Both the position numbers and the translations under genes were made by a program. Below are positions 1-8,738 of a stretch of 25,058 nt of DNA, piece by piece; positions within the stretch are counted from its first letter, which is position 1, and each line of letters starts with the position of its first letter. Location: positions 1 through 25,058 of the forward strand of contig CAZVME010000048.1 in the NCBI GenBank assembly GCA_964628835.1, written 5' to 3'. The stretch comes from JAAGZL01 sp964628835 (GTDB taxonomy: Bacteria > Pseudomonadota > Gammaproteobacteria > Chromatiales > Chromatiaceae). Under the pieces are notes generated by a model that had not been told where the DNA came from, did not search any database, and was given only the letters and a program-made list of their open reading frames with translations.

Positions 1-321
1 GAGCAGATTGGTCAGTACAAAAATGCCGACCTTATCTGGTGTCAGGAGGAGTCAGCCAACATGGGTTCCTGGATGTTTGTGCTCCCGAGACTGCAGTACA
101 TCCTGGATATGCTCGGTTGTGAAAACAGACGGCCGGTATATGTGGGGCGCAGTGCCTCGGCCTCTCCTGCTACCGGCTACATGTCTGCGCATATTAATGA
201 ACAGAAGCTGTTGTTGGAACAGGCGTTGACCTGGTCGATTGCAGATATAACCCAGCCGTTCAAACGGGATGAGAACCTGAGTGAACTGGCGCAGAACTAC
301 TTTGAGGGGTGTCCTGAGTAG
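1..321 (+). CDS. sucA: 2-oxoglutarate dehydrogenase E1 component, C-terminal end (5' truncated by window)
   Basis: The last 106 codons of the thiamine-diphosphate E1 subunit, which decarboxylates 2-oxoglutarate in the TCA cycle. Frame 1 is open from base 1 and reads EQIGQYKNADLIWCQEE then SANMGSW, followed by VGRSASASPATGYMSAHINE, which are the conserved end-of-E1 motifs (WCQEEPxNMGAW; GRxxSASPATGxxxxH). The stop is TAG at 319-321. After the usual end (about LLEQALTW) roughly 28 further residues follow (IADITQPFKRDENLSEL...), so this E1 has a longer tail than the E. coli protein. sucB starts 67 bp downstream on the same strand, the normal order. The start of the gene lies outside the window. 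Confidence 0.93.
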   Translation, partial: EQIGQYKNADLIWCQEESANMGSWMFVLPRLQYILDMLGCENRRPVYVGRSASASPATGYMSAHINEQKLLLEQALTWSIADITQPFKRDENLSELAQNYFEGCPE

Positions 322-388
322 TTTTATCAACCAAGAAAGCTCGGAAATGAATCGGGTTTTACAAATTCTTGTAAATATTGAGGGTGTC

Positions 389-1636
389 ATGACCACTGAG
401 ATAATTGTACCAACCGTTGGAGAGTCCATAACCGAGGCCACTGTGCTCAAATGGCTGAAGGCCGTGGGCGACAGTGTCACCATGGATGAACCACTGGTGG
501 AGTTGGAGACCGACAAGGTTACGGTTGAGATAAATGCGCCGGCATCTGGGGTGTTGCAGAGCATCCTGGTGGATGAAGAGGTGGACGTGGAGATCGGCGG
601 GGTGCTGGGGATTATCGCCGAGGGTGCGGCGGCGGATGCAGCTGCACCAGCAGCCAAGCCAGTAGTGGATGAGACAGTGGCGGAGCTGGTTGCAGAAGCG
701 GCGACCGATTCCCTGGCCCCGGCAGTGCGGCGTCTGGTGGATGAACATGGCCTGGATGCATCTGCCATAACCGCCAGTGGCAAAGATGGACGCCTCACCA
801 AGGGTGATGTACTGGCCCACATTGAGGCGAAATCCAAACCGGCGCCCAAACCGGATGCTGTGCCAGCACCGACACCGGTAGCAGCTCCTGCCCCGGCTGC
901 CCCAGAGGCACAGATCCCGCCAGCGGTGGCAGGCCCAAGGGAGGAGCGCGCGCGCATGACGCGTCTGCGCAAACGGGTGGCGGAACGTCTCAAGGATGCC
1001 CAGAATACCGCAGCCATGCTCACCACCTTCAATGAGGTGGATATGACCGCCAGCATGCAGATGCGCAGTAGTCATAATGAGGCCTTTCAGAAAAAGCACG
1101 GGGTGAAGGTGGGGTTTATGTCCATCTTTGCCAAGGCCTGTGTGGTCGCCCTGCAGGAGTATCCGGCAATCAATGCCGAGATCAGCGGTGACGAAATTAT
1201 CTACAAGAACTACTATGATATTGGCATCGCCGTGGGAACCGAGCAGGGTCTGGTGGTGCCGGTGGTGCGCGATGTGGGAGGCATGGGCTTTGCCCAGATC
1301 GAAAAGCAGATTAGGGAGTACGGTACCAGGGCGCGTGATGGTCAGTTGTCACTGGATGAACTTCAGGGTGGCACCTTCACCATTACCAACGGTGGCGTAT
1401 ATGGCTCCATGATGTCCACGCCGATCCTGAACGCACCGCAGTCAGGCATCCTGGGGATGCACAATATTGTGCAACGTCCCATGGTGATGCCGGATGGTAG
1501 CATTCAGGCCCGGCCCATAATGTACATTGCTCTCACCTATGATCATAGAATTGTGGATGGTAGAGAGGCGGTGGGGTTTCTGGTCCGGGTCAAGGAGTGT
1601 GTCGAGGATCCGCGACGCATCATGTTGGATACTTAG
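389..1636 (+). CDS. sucB: Dihydrolipoyllysine-residue succinyltransferase (E2 of 2-oxoglutarate dehydrogenase)
   Basis: E2 core of the 2-oxoglutarate dehydrogenase complex; transfers the succinyl group from lipoate to CoA. 415 residues, close to E. coli SucB (405). Seen: an N-terminal lipoyl domain (about 1-77) with lipoyl lysine K43 in ELETDKVTVEI; a peripheral subunit-binding domain at about 108-146 (LAPAVRRLVDEHGLDASAI...GRLTKGDVL); an Ala/Pro-rich hinge (about 150-180); and a catalytic domain ending in DHRIVDG (385-391) with the expected His386 and Asp390. The ATG at 389 is preferred over an upstream ATG at 281 because it gives the canonical MTTEIIVPTVGES start and follows a GAGGG ribosome site; the longer form would run into sucA. 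lpdA follows after 146 bp. A small hairpin (GTCAAAA/TTTTGAC, 1660-1679) sits just after the stop, without a T-tract. Confidence 0.95.
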   Translation: MTTEIIVPTVGESITEATVLKWLKAVGDSVTMDEPLVELETDKVTVEINAPASGVLQSILVDEEVDVEIGGVLGIIAEGAAADAAAPAAKPVVDETVAELVAEAATDSLAPAVRRLVDEHGLDASAITASGKDGRLTKGDVLAHIEAKSKPAPKPDAVPAPTPVAAPAPAAPEAQIPPAVAGPREERARMTRLRKRVAERLKDAQNTAAMLTTFNEVDMTASMQMRSSHNEAFQKKHGVKVGFMSIFAKACVVALQEYPAINAEISGDEIIYKNYYDIGIAVGTEQGLVVPVVRDVGGMGFAQIEKQIREYGTRARDGQLSLDELQGGTFTITNGGVYGSMMSTPILNAPQSGILGMHNIVQRPMVMPDGSIQARPIMYIALTYDHRIVDGREAVGFLVRVKECVEDPRRIMLDT

Positions 1637-1782
1637 GGTCATCTATTAACGGGGGGGAGGTCAAAATAGAGGTTTTGACTTTCCCTTATTTTCAAGCAAT
1701 TGTAGAACATACAGTGCGGTGCCTCAGGTGCGGCATGAACCCTGACCTATTCAGCGGTTTTTTTGATTAAAGGTAGAAGTAA

Positions 1783-3192
1783 ATGAACGAGAACAGCTTT
1801 GATCTGGTAGTGATCGGTGGTGGTCCTGGTGGTTATGTGGCGGCAATACGGGCAGCACAGCTGGGTATGAAGGTGGCCTGTGTGGAGAAGCGCGGTAGCC
1901 TCGGCGGCACCTGTCTGAATGTGGGCTGTATCCCCTCCAAGGCCATGTTGCAGTCATCGCACCATTTTGAGACCGCCAGCCGTGAGTTTGCCGATCACGG
2001 CATCAAGACCCAGGGTCTGGAGGTGGATCTTGCCACGATGCTGCAGCGTAAAGATAAGGTGGTGGTGGATCTCACCAAGGGTATCGAATTTCTGTTCAAG
2101 AAAAACAAAGTCAGCTATATACGGGGTACCGCTGTGCTGGCAGGCGAGGGCAAAATCAGAGTGGCGCTGCTGGATGGAGTGGAACAGGAGATCACAGCCG
2201 CTAACATTCTGATCGCCACCGGCTCGGATGTTGCGCCTCTACCCGGAGTGGAAATCGACGAAAAACAGATCGTTTCCAGTACTGGGGCACTCTCCCTGAG
2301 TAAGATACCATCCAGCATGATTGTGATTGGCGGCGGTGTGATCGGACTGGAGCTGGGCTCGGTGTGGCGGCGTCTGGGGGCCGAAGTAACCGTGGTTGAG
2401 TTCATGGATACCCTGTTACCCGGCATGGATCAGGACGTGCGTAAACAGATTCAGCGCACCATGAAGAAACAGAAGATGAAGCTGAAACTCTCCACCAAGG
2501 TGACCGCAGCCAGCAAGGACAAGAATGGGGTATCACTCAGTGTTGAGTCCCTCAAGAAAGGTGATACCGATACCCTGCAGGCGGAGGTGGTGCTGGTGGC
2601 CATCGGCCGTATCCCCTATACCCAGGGGCTGGGCCTGGAGCAGGTGGGGGTTGCCACCGACGAACGTGGGTTTATCCAGGTGGATGATGGTTTCAAGACC
2701 AATGTGGACGGTATCTATGCCATTGGTGACGTAATCGGCGGTGCCATGCTGGCACACAAGGCAGAAGAGGAGGGTATGGCGTTGGCTGAGAACCTTGCCG
2801 GGAAACCGGGGCATGTCAATTACCAGACTATTCCAGGTGTAGTCTATACCTGGCCAGAGGTGGCCAGTGTTGGTCGTACCGAAGATGGACTGAAACGCGA
2901 CGGCGTTACCTATAGTGTCGGCAAGTTTCCATTCAGTGCAAATTCACGTGCGCGTGCTAACGGTGACAGTGAAGGATTTGTTAAGATACTGGCTGATGCA
3001 GAGACTGACCGGTTGCTGGGTGTACACATTGTTGGTCCTGCGGCTGGCGACCTGATAGCCGAGGCTGTTAGTGTGATGGAGTTTGGTGGCTCGGCGGAAG
3101 ATATAGCCCGCACTTGCCATGCCCACCCAGCTCTGGGCGAAGCGGTTAAAGAGGCGGCATTGGATCTGGATGGGAGAGCAATACATGCTTGA
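1783..3192 (+). CDS. lpdA: Dihydrolipoyl dehydrogenase (E3)
   Basis: FAD-dependent E3 that reoxidises dihydrolipoamide with NAD+ in the 2-oxoacid dehydrogenase complexes. 469 residues, normal family length. Seen: FAD-binding GGGPGG (12-17); redox disulfide C44/C49 in GGTCLNVGCIPSK; a second Rossmann motif GGGVIGLELGS for NAD; the FAD motif YAIGDV; and the C-terminal catalytic pair His448/Glu453 in HAHPALGEAVKEA. The ATG at 1783 follows AAAGG/AGAAG. Its place after sucA-sucB points to service in the 2-oxoglutarate complex; whether it also serves pyruvate dehydrogenase cannot be told here. The last 8 bp overlap the start of the Sel1-repeat gene, so the two are probably translated from one message. 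Confidence 0.96.
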   Translation: MNENSFDLVVIGGGPGGYVAAIRAAQLGMKVACVEKRGSLGGTCLNVGCIPSKAMLQSSHHFETASREFADHGIKTQGLEVDLATMLQRKDKVVVDLTKGIEFLFKKNKVSYIRGTAVLAGEGKIRVALLDGVEQEITAANILIATGSDVAPLPGVEIDEKQIVSSTGALSLSKIPSSMIVIGGGVIGLELGSVWRRLGAEVTVVEFMDTLLPGMDQDVRKQIQRTMKKQKMKLKLSTKVTAASKDKNGVSLSVESLKKGDTDTLQAEVVLVAIGRIPYTQGLGLEQVGVATDERGFIQVDDGFKTNVDGIYAIGDVIGGAMLAHKAEEEGMALAENLAGKPGHVNYQTIPGVVYTWPEVASVGRTEDGLKRDGVTYSVGKFPFSANSRARANGDSEGFVKILADAETDRLLGVHIVGPAAGDLIAEAVSVMEFGGSAEDIARTCHAHPALGEAVKEAALDLDGRAIHA

Positions 3193-3619
3193 GTGTGGTG
3201 TGAGAAGTAAATGGTTAAAACAGCTGATGTTGGCCCTATCTCTGGCAGGGGTGTCTCTGGGCTGTCAGGCAATTTCTGATGGGCTGGCAAAGGCCCTGGA
3301 TGCCATGGCCAAGGGCGATTATCATACCGGCGTTACCCTGCTGGGGCCGTTGGCGCGGCAAGGGAGCCCGCAGGCGCAGTATCTGCTGGGCCGTGCCTAT
3401 ACCCATGGAGAGGGCGTAGACCCAGACCCGGTGAAAGCGGTGAAATGGCTGGAGCGTGCGGCGTATCAGTTGCACTATGGTGCGGCAAATACCCTGGGGA
3501 AAATATATGCCAGCGGCATGGGGGTAAAGATAAACACCAATCTTGCAGCAACCTGGTTTTCCCGGGCGGCTGAAATTGCTGAAGCAACTGGTGGTGAACA
3601 TGTGGATTGCTCTGAGTAG
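3185..3619 (+). CDS. Small exported Sel1-repeat (SLR) protein
   Basis: 144 residues. The N-terminus (about 1-28, KWLKQLMLALSLAGVSLGCQA) looks like a signal peptide; SLGC resembles a lipobox but has Ser at -3, so cleavage after CQA is also possible. The mature part carries two Sel1-like tetratricopeptide-type repeats: AQYLLGRAYTHGEGVDPDPVKAVKWLERAA and AANTLGKIYASGMGV...AATWFSRAA. Such repeats mediate protein contacts, usually in the periplasm or envelope; no enzymatic role is indicated. The ATG at 3185 overlaps the end of lpdA by 8 bp; a GTG at 3200 is a possible alternative start giving a cleaner signal peptide. The specific partner is unknown. Confidence 0.8.
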   Translation: MLECGVRSKWLKQLMLALSLAGVSLGCQAISDGLAKALDAMAKGDYHTGVTLLGPLARQGSPQAQYLLGRAYTHGEGVDPDPVKAVKWLERAAYQLHYGAANTLGKIYASGMGVKINTNLAATWFSRAAEIAEATGGEHVDCSE

Positions 3620-3681
3620 CGATTCACAGATATAGAGTAATTGCGGTAAGCTTACGCTTTAGTTATAGAGAGGTGAGTAGT

Positions 3682-4077
3682 ATGAAGGATTCTCTTGTTG
3701 TCAGCTTTCCGGGTGGAAAGAAGGTAGATGTAAATGTCGGTAACTTCAAGATAAATACCGATCAGTCCCAAGAACACGGAGGCGATGCCTCTGCACCAGA
3801 ACCATTTGCCATGTTTCTGGCTTCGCTGGCCAGTTGCGCCGGAATCTTTGCCCTGGGTTTTTGCCAATCGCGCGAGCTTCCAACTGAGGGCCTTGCCCTG
3901 TATCTGGACTGGGAGAATGCGGACAAACCCCCCTTTGCCGCCAAGGCTGGGTTCCGGCTGGTGCTACCAAAAGAGTTCCCGGAGAAGTACCGGGCCAGCA
4001 TTGTACGTGCGGTGGAGCAGTGTAAGGTCAAACACTATATCCACAATCCCCCTGAGTTCAGCATAGAGCTGGTTTAA
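3682..4077 (+). CDS. OsmC/Ohr-family protein
   Basis: 131 residues of the OsmC fold, a family of small thiol-dependent proteins that reduce organic hydroperoxides or related substrates. Two cysteines are in family positions: Cys52 in ASLASCAGIFALGF and Cys114 in VEQCKVKHYI, followed by the family-like end HNPPEFSIEL. The sequence is closer to the general OsmC/YhfA-like branch than to Ohr, so the substrate is uncertain. The ATG at 3682 is chosen because AGAGGTG lies 6 nt upstream; the in-frame GTG at 3673 lies inside that ribosome site. Its TAA shares bases with the stop codon of the convergent lutC (overlap 4074-4077). No terminator is seen between the two genes. Confidence 0.88.
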   Translation: MKDSLVVSFPGGKKVDVNVGNFKINTDQSQEHGGDASAPEPFAMFLASLASCAGIFALGFCQSRELPTEGLALYLDWENADKPPFAAKAGFRLVLPKEFPEKYRASIVRAVEQCKVKHYIHNPPEFSIELV

Positions 4078-4730
4078 CACACCAGTAGCACCACCAACTC
4101 TGTGGGCCCGTGTACCCCGTAGGCCAGGGTCTGTTCAATATCCGCAGATTTGGATGGACCCGATATAAGCACTGCATTGGTGGGCATCCCCTGGTTCCAC
4201 TGCTCTGACTCCACGGCCTCAGCGAAGCTATGGTGCAGGTTTGTGGAGCGTAGTATGGCAAAGTGCACCGGCGGCACCAGAGAGAAGGTGCGCGGCTCCT
4301 CCCTGGTCGGCCACAGGATAAGGGCACCCACGTCGGCGATGCCGCTGCGTACAGAGGTAACCGCTCCATCCACTTGGTAGAAAAGTTCCTGTTTCCACTG
4401 GTCTACCGACTCTTCTCTGGTTATGAGTTCGGTGCAACTGTCGCTGTCTGCCCAGGCTGACTCAATCTCTGCGGCAAGTGGACCCTTGGGCGCATACAGA
4501 AGATTCTCCAGCTGTTTCTCTGTCGCGAGTTCCCATAGCTTTGTTGGCCAGTCGTTCTCGGTTACCTGATGTACTTCAGCCCGGACGGAGGCCAACCTGC
4601 TACAGAAATTGTCTATTCTCTGCTCCAGACTCCACTTCGGTGCTACGGTCTCTGCAGCCACTGTTGGTGATGGTAGTCCCGGTCTGCCACTACGTAAACG
4701 CTGTAGTATGTTCTCTTTGCTGTTATTCAT
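4074..4730 (-). CDS. lutC: Lactate utilization protein C (LUD domain)
   Basis: 218 residues; third subunit of the LutABC (YkgEFG-type) system that oxidises L-lactate to pyruvate. The sequence fits the LUD (DUF162) family: N-terminal NSKENILQRLR, a central SVRSGIADVGALILWPTREEPRTFSLVPPVHFAI (typical 'G.A.tGt...pR..sl.P..hi.v' pattern), and a C-terminal GPSKSADIEQTLAYGVHGP, the most diagnostic family stretch. The ATG at 4730 is preferred because it gives the conserved start and overlaps the lutB stop by 8 bp, which implies translational coupling; the longer reading back to 4778 lies inside lutB. No permease or lutR/lldR regulator is next to the cluster. Confidence 0.92.
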   Translation of the reverse strand: MNNSKENILQRLRSGRPGLPSPTVAAETVAPKWSLEQRIDNFCSRLASVRAEVHQVTENDWPTKLWELATEKQLENLLYAPKGPLAAEIESAWADSDSCTELITREESVDQWKQELFYQVDGAVTSVRSGIADVGALILWPTREEPRTFSLVPPVHFAILRSTNLHHSFAEAVESEQWNQGMPTNAVLISGPSKSADIEQTLAYGVHGPTELVVLLVC

Positions 4731-6141
4731 CTTCAACCCCCATCTTCCGCGCCAGTTCATGCAAACTCTTGGGCGCAATGGCTGGGGCCTGGCGTACCTT
4801 GGTCCAGGGCCCGAGTTGTTTCGGTATCAGGCCACGCATGCGGGTAAGAAACCGGCAGCCCAAACGGTATAGGGCAGGATGTGTGTTGATCCAGCCCCAG
4901 AGGCTCCAGATCATGCTCTCTCTGGTTGACCGCTGGCTGCCTTTTCCCATGGTGTTGTCTGGCGGATTGCGCCTCACCTGTTCAAACCTCAGACGGTTAA
5001 GCAGTTTTGGTAGCGGGATATGCACCGGGCACGCCTCGCCGCAGGCACCACACAGGGTGGAGGCGGTGGGGAGCACGCCAAATTTGTCCAACCCCAGTTT
5101 CTGTGGTTCGATTACTGAACCTATGGGACCAGGGATGGTGGTGCCGTATGCGTGACCACCAATGCGGGCATACACTGGGCAGTGGTTCATACAGGCGCCA
5201 CAGCGGATGCAGCGCAGACTCTCCATCAGTTCTGCATCTTCATATATGCTGGAACGGCCATTATCCAACAGAACCAGATGGACCTCTCTGGGACCATCTT
5301 TTTCTCCTTGTTTACGGGGAGAGGTGATCATATTGAAGTAGGTGGTTATGTGTTGGCCGGTGGCGGAGCGGGGCAGAAGCTCCACCAGTGGTGGCACATC
5401 TGACAGCTTCTCCACCACTTTCTCAATACCGGTAACCGCTATATGCACATCCGGGATGGTGGTGCACATGCGACCATTGCCTTCGTTCTCCACCAGGCAG
5501 ATAGTGCCGGTCTCGGCCACTGCAAAGTTGACCCCTGAGAGTCCGATCTTGGCCTCATAGAATTTGCGGCGCAATATATCCCTGGCACTGTGGGTTAGGG
5601 TATCCACATCCTCGCTGTAGGGTATGTCCGGGAACTTCTCCTTGAACAGCTGGGCTATGTCCTGGCGACTTTTGTGGATGGCGGGAGCGACGATATGTGA
5701 AGGGGGTTCACCGGCCAGTTGCACAATAAACTCCCCCAGGTCAGACTCCAGTACATCCATGCCATGCTGCTCCAGAAACTGGTTCAGTTTCATCTCCTCT
5801 GAGACCATGGATTTGCCCTTGATCATGCCGGTGGCATTATGGCTTTGCATGATTTCCTGCACGGTCTGATTGGCCTGTTCCACCGTCTCAGCCCAGTACA
5901 CCTTTATGCCATTTTCTGTGCACTTATCCTCCAGCTGTTCCAGGAGTTCTGGGAGCTTTAGTAGGGCATTGGTCCGAATTTTGGCGCCCTGCAGGCGCAG
6001 CTTCTCTAGTTGGTTTTTGTCTGGGAAAGCCTGGCTGCGCTTGGCCATCAGGCCGTCCATGGTGCTACGGAAGTTCTTTCTGAGCTGGATATCGCGCAGT
6101 GCTTTGTGGACCCGTCGGTTAAATTCAACTCTCTGTTGCAT
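4723..6141 (-). CDS. lutB: Lactate utilization iron-sulfur protein B
   Basis: 472 residues, like YkgF/LutB (about 475). The N-terminal two thirds is a LUD domain (KGKSMVSEEMKLNQFLE; ETGTICLVENEGNGRMCTT). The C-terminal third is ferredoxin-like with C311-x2-C314-x2-C317-x3-C321 (CIRCGACMNHCPVY) and a second cysteine group C364/C367/C371 (CGACGEACPVHIPL), consistent with two [4Fe-4S] clusters. It is the electron-transfer subunit of the cytoplasmic lactate oxidation complex. The ATG at 6141 is chosen: it has GGGAAC upstream and overlaps lutA by 17 bp; an in-frame TTG at 6168 would add nine residues without family support. Order lutA-lutB-lutC with overlaps indicates one operon. Confidence 0.94.
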   Translation of the reverse strand: MQQRVEFNRRVHKALRDIQLRKNFRSTMDGLMAKRSQAFPDKNQLEKLRLQGAKIRTNALLKLPELLEQLEDKCTENGIKVYWAETVEQANQTVQEIMQSHNATGMIKGKSMVSEEMKLNQFLEQHGMDVLESDLGEFIVQLAGEPPSHIVAPAIHKSRQDIAQLFKEKFPDIPYSEDVDTLTHSARDILRRKFYEAKIGLSGVNFAVAETGTICLVENEGNGRMCTTIPDVHIAVTGIEKVVEKLSDVPPLVELLPRSATGQHITTYFNMITSPRKQGEKDGPREVHLVLLDNGRSSIYEDAELMESLRCIRCGACMNHCPVYARIGGHAYGTTIPGPIGSVIEPQKLGLDKFGVLPTASTLCGACGEACPVHIPLPKLLNRLRFEQVRRNPPDNTMGKGSQRSTRESMIWSLWGWINTHPALYRLGCRFLTRMRGLIPKQLGPWTKVRQAPAIAPKSLHELARKMGVEDE

Positions 6142-6892
6142 TGGTGCGTTCCCATAAGAAGGTTGCAATATGCTGGCCTTCCGGACCCTCGCCGCTATGC
6201 TGTATATGACCGGTGATATTCATCAGGCAGCCACAGTCACCGCTTACCAGCATTTCAGCTCCGGTGGCGGTGATGGCTCCCGCCTTGTCCTGAACCATGG
6301 CGTTGGAGATCTCTGGGTGCTTTACGGCAAAAGTGCCACCGAACCCGCAACACTCCCTCTTGCGCTCCTGTTCCAATATGGCCACGTTATCCAGCTGTTG
6401 CAGCAGACCTGAGTGTTCCTCACTTACCGCCATCTCACGTTGGGCAGAACAGGAGGTGTGCAGGGCTACCCTGGTGGGAGGTCCAAGATCCTTAAGTTCC
6501 ACCTTGAGTACATGCACCAGGAACTCGGTAAGTTCGAATACCCTGTTGGAGAGTGCCTCTACTCGATCCAGCTCCGGCAAGTCTCTGAACATCTCGGGGT
6601 AGTGATATCGCATCATTCCGGCACAGGAGGCGGATGGAACAACTATGGGGATATTCTGTGGGAAACAGTCGATCTGAGCCAGGGCTACGCTCCGTGCCTG
6701 TTCACGGTAGCCGGAGTTCCAGGCCGGTTGTCCACAACAGGTCTGATTCTGGGGGAATATAATCTTTACTCCCTCTCGCTGTAGCAGCTGGATTCCAGCC
6801 AGACCCGCCTGGGGATAGATCAGATCTATCAGGCAGGTGCCAAAGAAATAGGCAGATGCTGGCTTATCTGGATACTGTTTGTCAGGTTTCAT
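6125..6892 (-). CDS. lutA: Lactate utilization protein A (CCG-domain)
   Basis: 255 residues. First gene of the lutABC operon; the family (LutA/YkgE, related to GlpC and heterodisulfide reductase B) carries two CCG domains that bind an unusual iron-sulfur centre. Seen: FFGTCLIDLIYPQAG at the N-terminus; CCGQPAWNSG (first CCG at 52-54) with Cys90 in SASCAGMMR; and CCGFGGTFAVKHPEIS (second CCG at 181-183), preceded by HTSCSAQRE. All expected cysteines are present. xthA lies 72 bp upstream on the same strand, so lutABC either has its own promoter in that gap or is read through from xthA; a 7-bp inverted repeat (TATAGCG 6930-6936 / CGCTATA 6963-6969) overlaps the xthA stop. Confidence 0.94.
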   Translation of the reverse strand: MKPDKQYPDKPASAYFFGTCLIDLIYPQAGLAGIQLLQREGVKIIFPQNQTCCGQPAWNSGYREQARSVALAQIDCFPQNIPIVVPSASCAGMMRYHYPEMFRDLPELDRVEALSNRVFELTEFLVHVLKVELKDLGPPTRVALHTSCSAQREMAVSEEHSGLLQQLDNVAILEQERKRECCGFGGTFAVKHPEISNAMVQDKAGAITATGAEMLVSGDCGCLMNITGHIQHSGEGPEGQHIATFLWERTNATES

Positions 6893-6964
6893 GTTGTATT
6901 CCCACTGTTAGGATACCCATGAGAAACAGTATAGCGTGTAGAGTTTGCGCGTTCTGAAAGAGCG

Positions 6965-7786
6965 CTATAGTTCAAATTCCGCCCAGATTGGACAGTGATC
7001 AGATGGTCGCTCCATGGCGCGGATATCGTAGGCGATCCCGGCATCCAGACAGTTGGCGCTCAACTCTGCGGTGGCCAGAATCAGGTCTATGCGTAGTCCA
7101 CGTCTGGGTTCCCGGTCGAATCCATGACTGCGGTAGTCAAACCAGCTGAAGCGGTCATCCACCTCCGGGTAATGTTGGCGGAAGGTGTCCTCCAGCCCCC
7201 AATCCTTAAGTCTCTCCAGCCACTCCCGCTCCTCCGGTAGAAAGCTGCATTTACCGGTGCGCAGCCATCGCTTGGCGTTGTCGGCGCCAATGCCGATATC
7301 CTGATCAACTGGTGCTATGTTCATATCTCCAATCACCAGCAGTTGGTCCTGTGGAGTGTAGTTATCCTCCAGATGGGACATGAGATCAGAGTAGAATTTC
7401 TGCTTGGCCGGGAATTTGGTTAGATGGTCCCGCCCCTCGCCCTGGGGGAAATAGCCGTTTATCACATGGAGCTTTTTCTCTGCGCCCAGATCGAAGCTGG
7501 CGCTTATCAGGCGGCGCTGGGCATCTTCTGCATCTGAGGGATAGCCCTTCTGTACTGACACCGGTTCCTGTTTGGAGAGTAGCGCCACTCCGTAGTGGGT
7601 CTTCTGCCCAAAATAGTGGGGGGTGTAGCCCAGCTCGGAGATCATTTCCAGGGGGAAATCCACATCCTGAACCTTGCTCTCCTGAATGCCGATTATATCC
7701 GGGTCATAGTTCTGCTTCAGAGCCTCAAGCTGATGCTGTCTGGTCCTGATTCCGTTGGTGTTGAAGGAGACGACTTTTATTCGCAC
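6965..7786 (-). CDS. xthA: Exodeoxyribonuclease III (AP endonuclease)
   Basis: 273 residues (E. coli XthA 268). Cleaves DNA 5' of abasic sites and degrades duplex DNA 3'-5' in base excision repair. All catalytic residues of the exonuclease III / APE1 fold are visible: Asn9 and Asn11 (SFNTNG), Glu36 (GIQESKV), Tyr112 (NGYFPQG), Asp154/Asn156 (IGDMNIAP), Asp234 (LRIDLIL) and Asp263-His264 (PSDHCPIW). It is divergent from yaaA, sharing a 131-bp promoter region, and lies upstream of lutABC on the same strand. The ATG at 7786 gives the family start MRIKVVSFNTNG. Confidence 0.95.
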   Translation of the reverse strand: MRIKVVSFNTNGIRTRQHQLEALKQNYDPDIIGIQESKVQDVDFPLEMISELGYTPHYFGQKTHYGVALLSKQEPVSVQKGYPSDAEDAQRRLISASFDLGAEKKLHVINGYFPQGEGRDHLTKFPAKQKFYSDLMSHLEDNYTPQDQLLVIGDMNIAPVDQDIGIGADNAKRWLRTGKCSFLPEEREWLERLKDWGLEDTFRQHYPEVDDRFSWFDYRSHGFDREPRRGLRIDLILATAELSANCLDAGIAYDIRAMERPSDHCPIWAEFEL

Positions 7787-7917
7787 TTTCTGTTTCCTGT
7801 TGGTTAGGTGATCTGGGTTGTGACCCTATTCAATGCTTAGCCATGCATATTTATGCTTGAAATTGAGGTCTGGTGTGGGATCATCTCTACATAAATAATC
7901 ATTCAGAGTATAACCCC

Positions 7918-8685
7918 ATGCTGATGGTCATATCTCCTGCAAAAACCCTGGACTATGAATCCAAGCCTGTGACCAGGCGTTCCACCAAACCGGAGTTGTT
8001 AGACTATTCAGAACGTCTCATCGAATGTTTGCGAGAGTACCCGGTTGCTGAGTTGAGCAGGCTGATGAAGTTAAGTGATAAGCTTTCCCAGCTTAATTTT
8101 GAGCGTTATAAGAAATGGGAACGGGTCTGTAGTACCAAAAACTCCAAGCAGGCGGTGCTGGCCATGCGGGGAGATGTATATGCCGGGCTGGATGCAGACA
8201 GCTTTAATAACGATGACTTCAGCTTTGCCCAGAAGCACCTGCGTATCCTGTCTGGGCTCTACGGGGTGTTACGCCCCCTGGACCTGATGCAGCCATATCG
8301 TCTGGAGATGGGAACCCGTCTGGAAACCGATTCCGGTGGGAACCTGTATCAGTTCTGGGGCGATATCATAACCGACCAGATTAACCAGGCGCTAAGAAAA
8401 CAGGGTGATGACGTGCTGGTCAACCTGGCCTCAAATGAGTATTTCAAGTCCATCAAGACAAAGCAGATCGCAGGCAGAATCATCACTCCGCAGTTCAAGG
8501 AGAAGAGAGAGAACGGTTACAAAATTATAGGGATATTTGCCAAAAAGGCCCGTGGCGCCATGGCCAGATACATAATTATGAACAGCATACCAGACGTAGA
8601 GCAGTTGAAAGATTTCCAAGACCATGGATACAGCTATAATGACTCCATGTCAGACAGCAGCAACTGGGTGTTTACCAGAACTTAG
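7918..8685 (+). CDS. yaaA: Peroxide stress protein YaaA (DUF328)
   Basis: 255 residues (E. coli YaaA 258). In E. coli it is induced by OxyR and lowers free intracellular iron during hydrogen peroxide stress; the fold binds DNA in vitro. The family start LMVISPAKTLDYES and the central signature AMRGDVYAGLDA...HLRILSGLYGVLRPLD followed by MQPYRLEMGT are intact, as are NLASNEYFKS and the end FQDHGYSYN. The ATG at 7918 matches the E. coli start MLILISPAKTL; a longer reading from 7873 would begin in the divergent promoter region. It precedes zapE by 53 bp on the same strand. No clear OxyR site was identified by eye. Confidence 0.93.
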   Translation: MLMVISPAKTLDYESKPVTRRSTKPELLDYSERLIECLREYPVAELSRLMKLSDKLSQLNFERYKKWERVCSTKNSKQAVLAMRGDVYAGLDADSFNNDDFSFAQKHLRILSGLYGVLRPLDLMQPYRLEMGTRLETDSGGNLYQFWGDIITDQINQALRKQGDDVLVNLASNEYFKSIKTKQIAGRIITPQFKEKRENGYKIIGIFAKKARGAMARYIIMNSIPDVEQLKDFQDHGYSYNDSMSDSSNWVFTRT

Positions 8686-8738
8686 TCGATTCACCTAATA
8701 AACAACAAGTAATAACTGGTTCCACTATCATTTCAGTA

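Noticed and set aside
52..1056. Long minus-strand reading frame antisense to sucB
   Set aside because: It is an Ala/Ser/Thr-rich shadow of the strongly supported sucA and sucB frames.
1660..1679. Hairpin after sucB as a terminator
   Set aside because: Stem is short and AT-rich with no T-tract, and lpdA of the same complex follows on the same strand.
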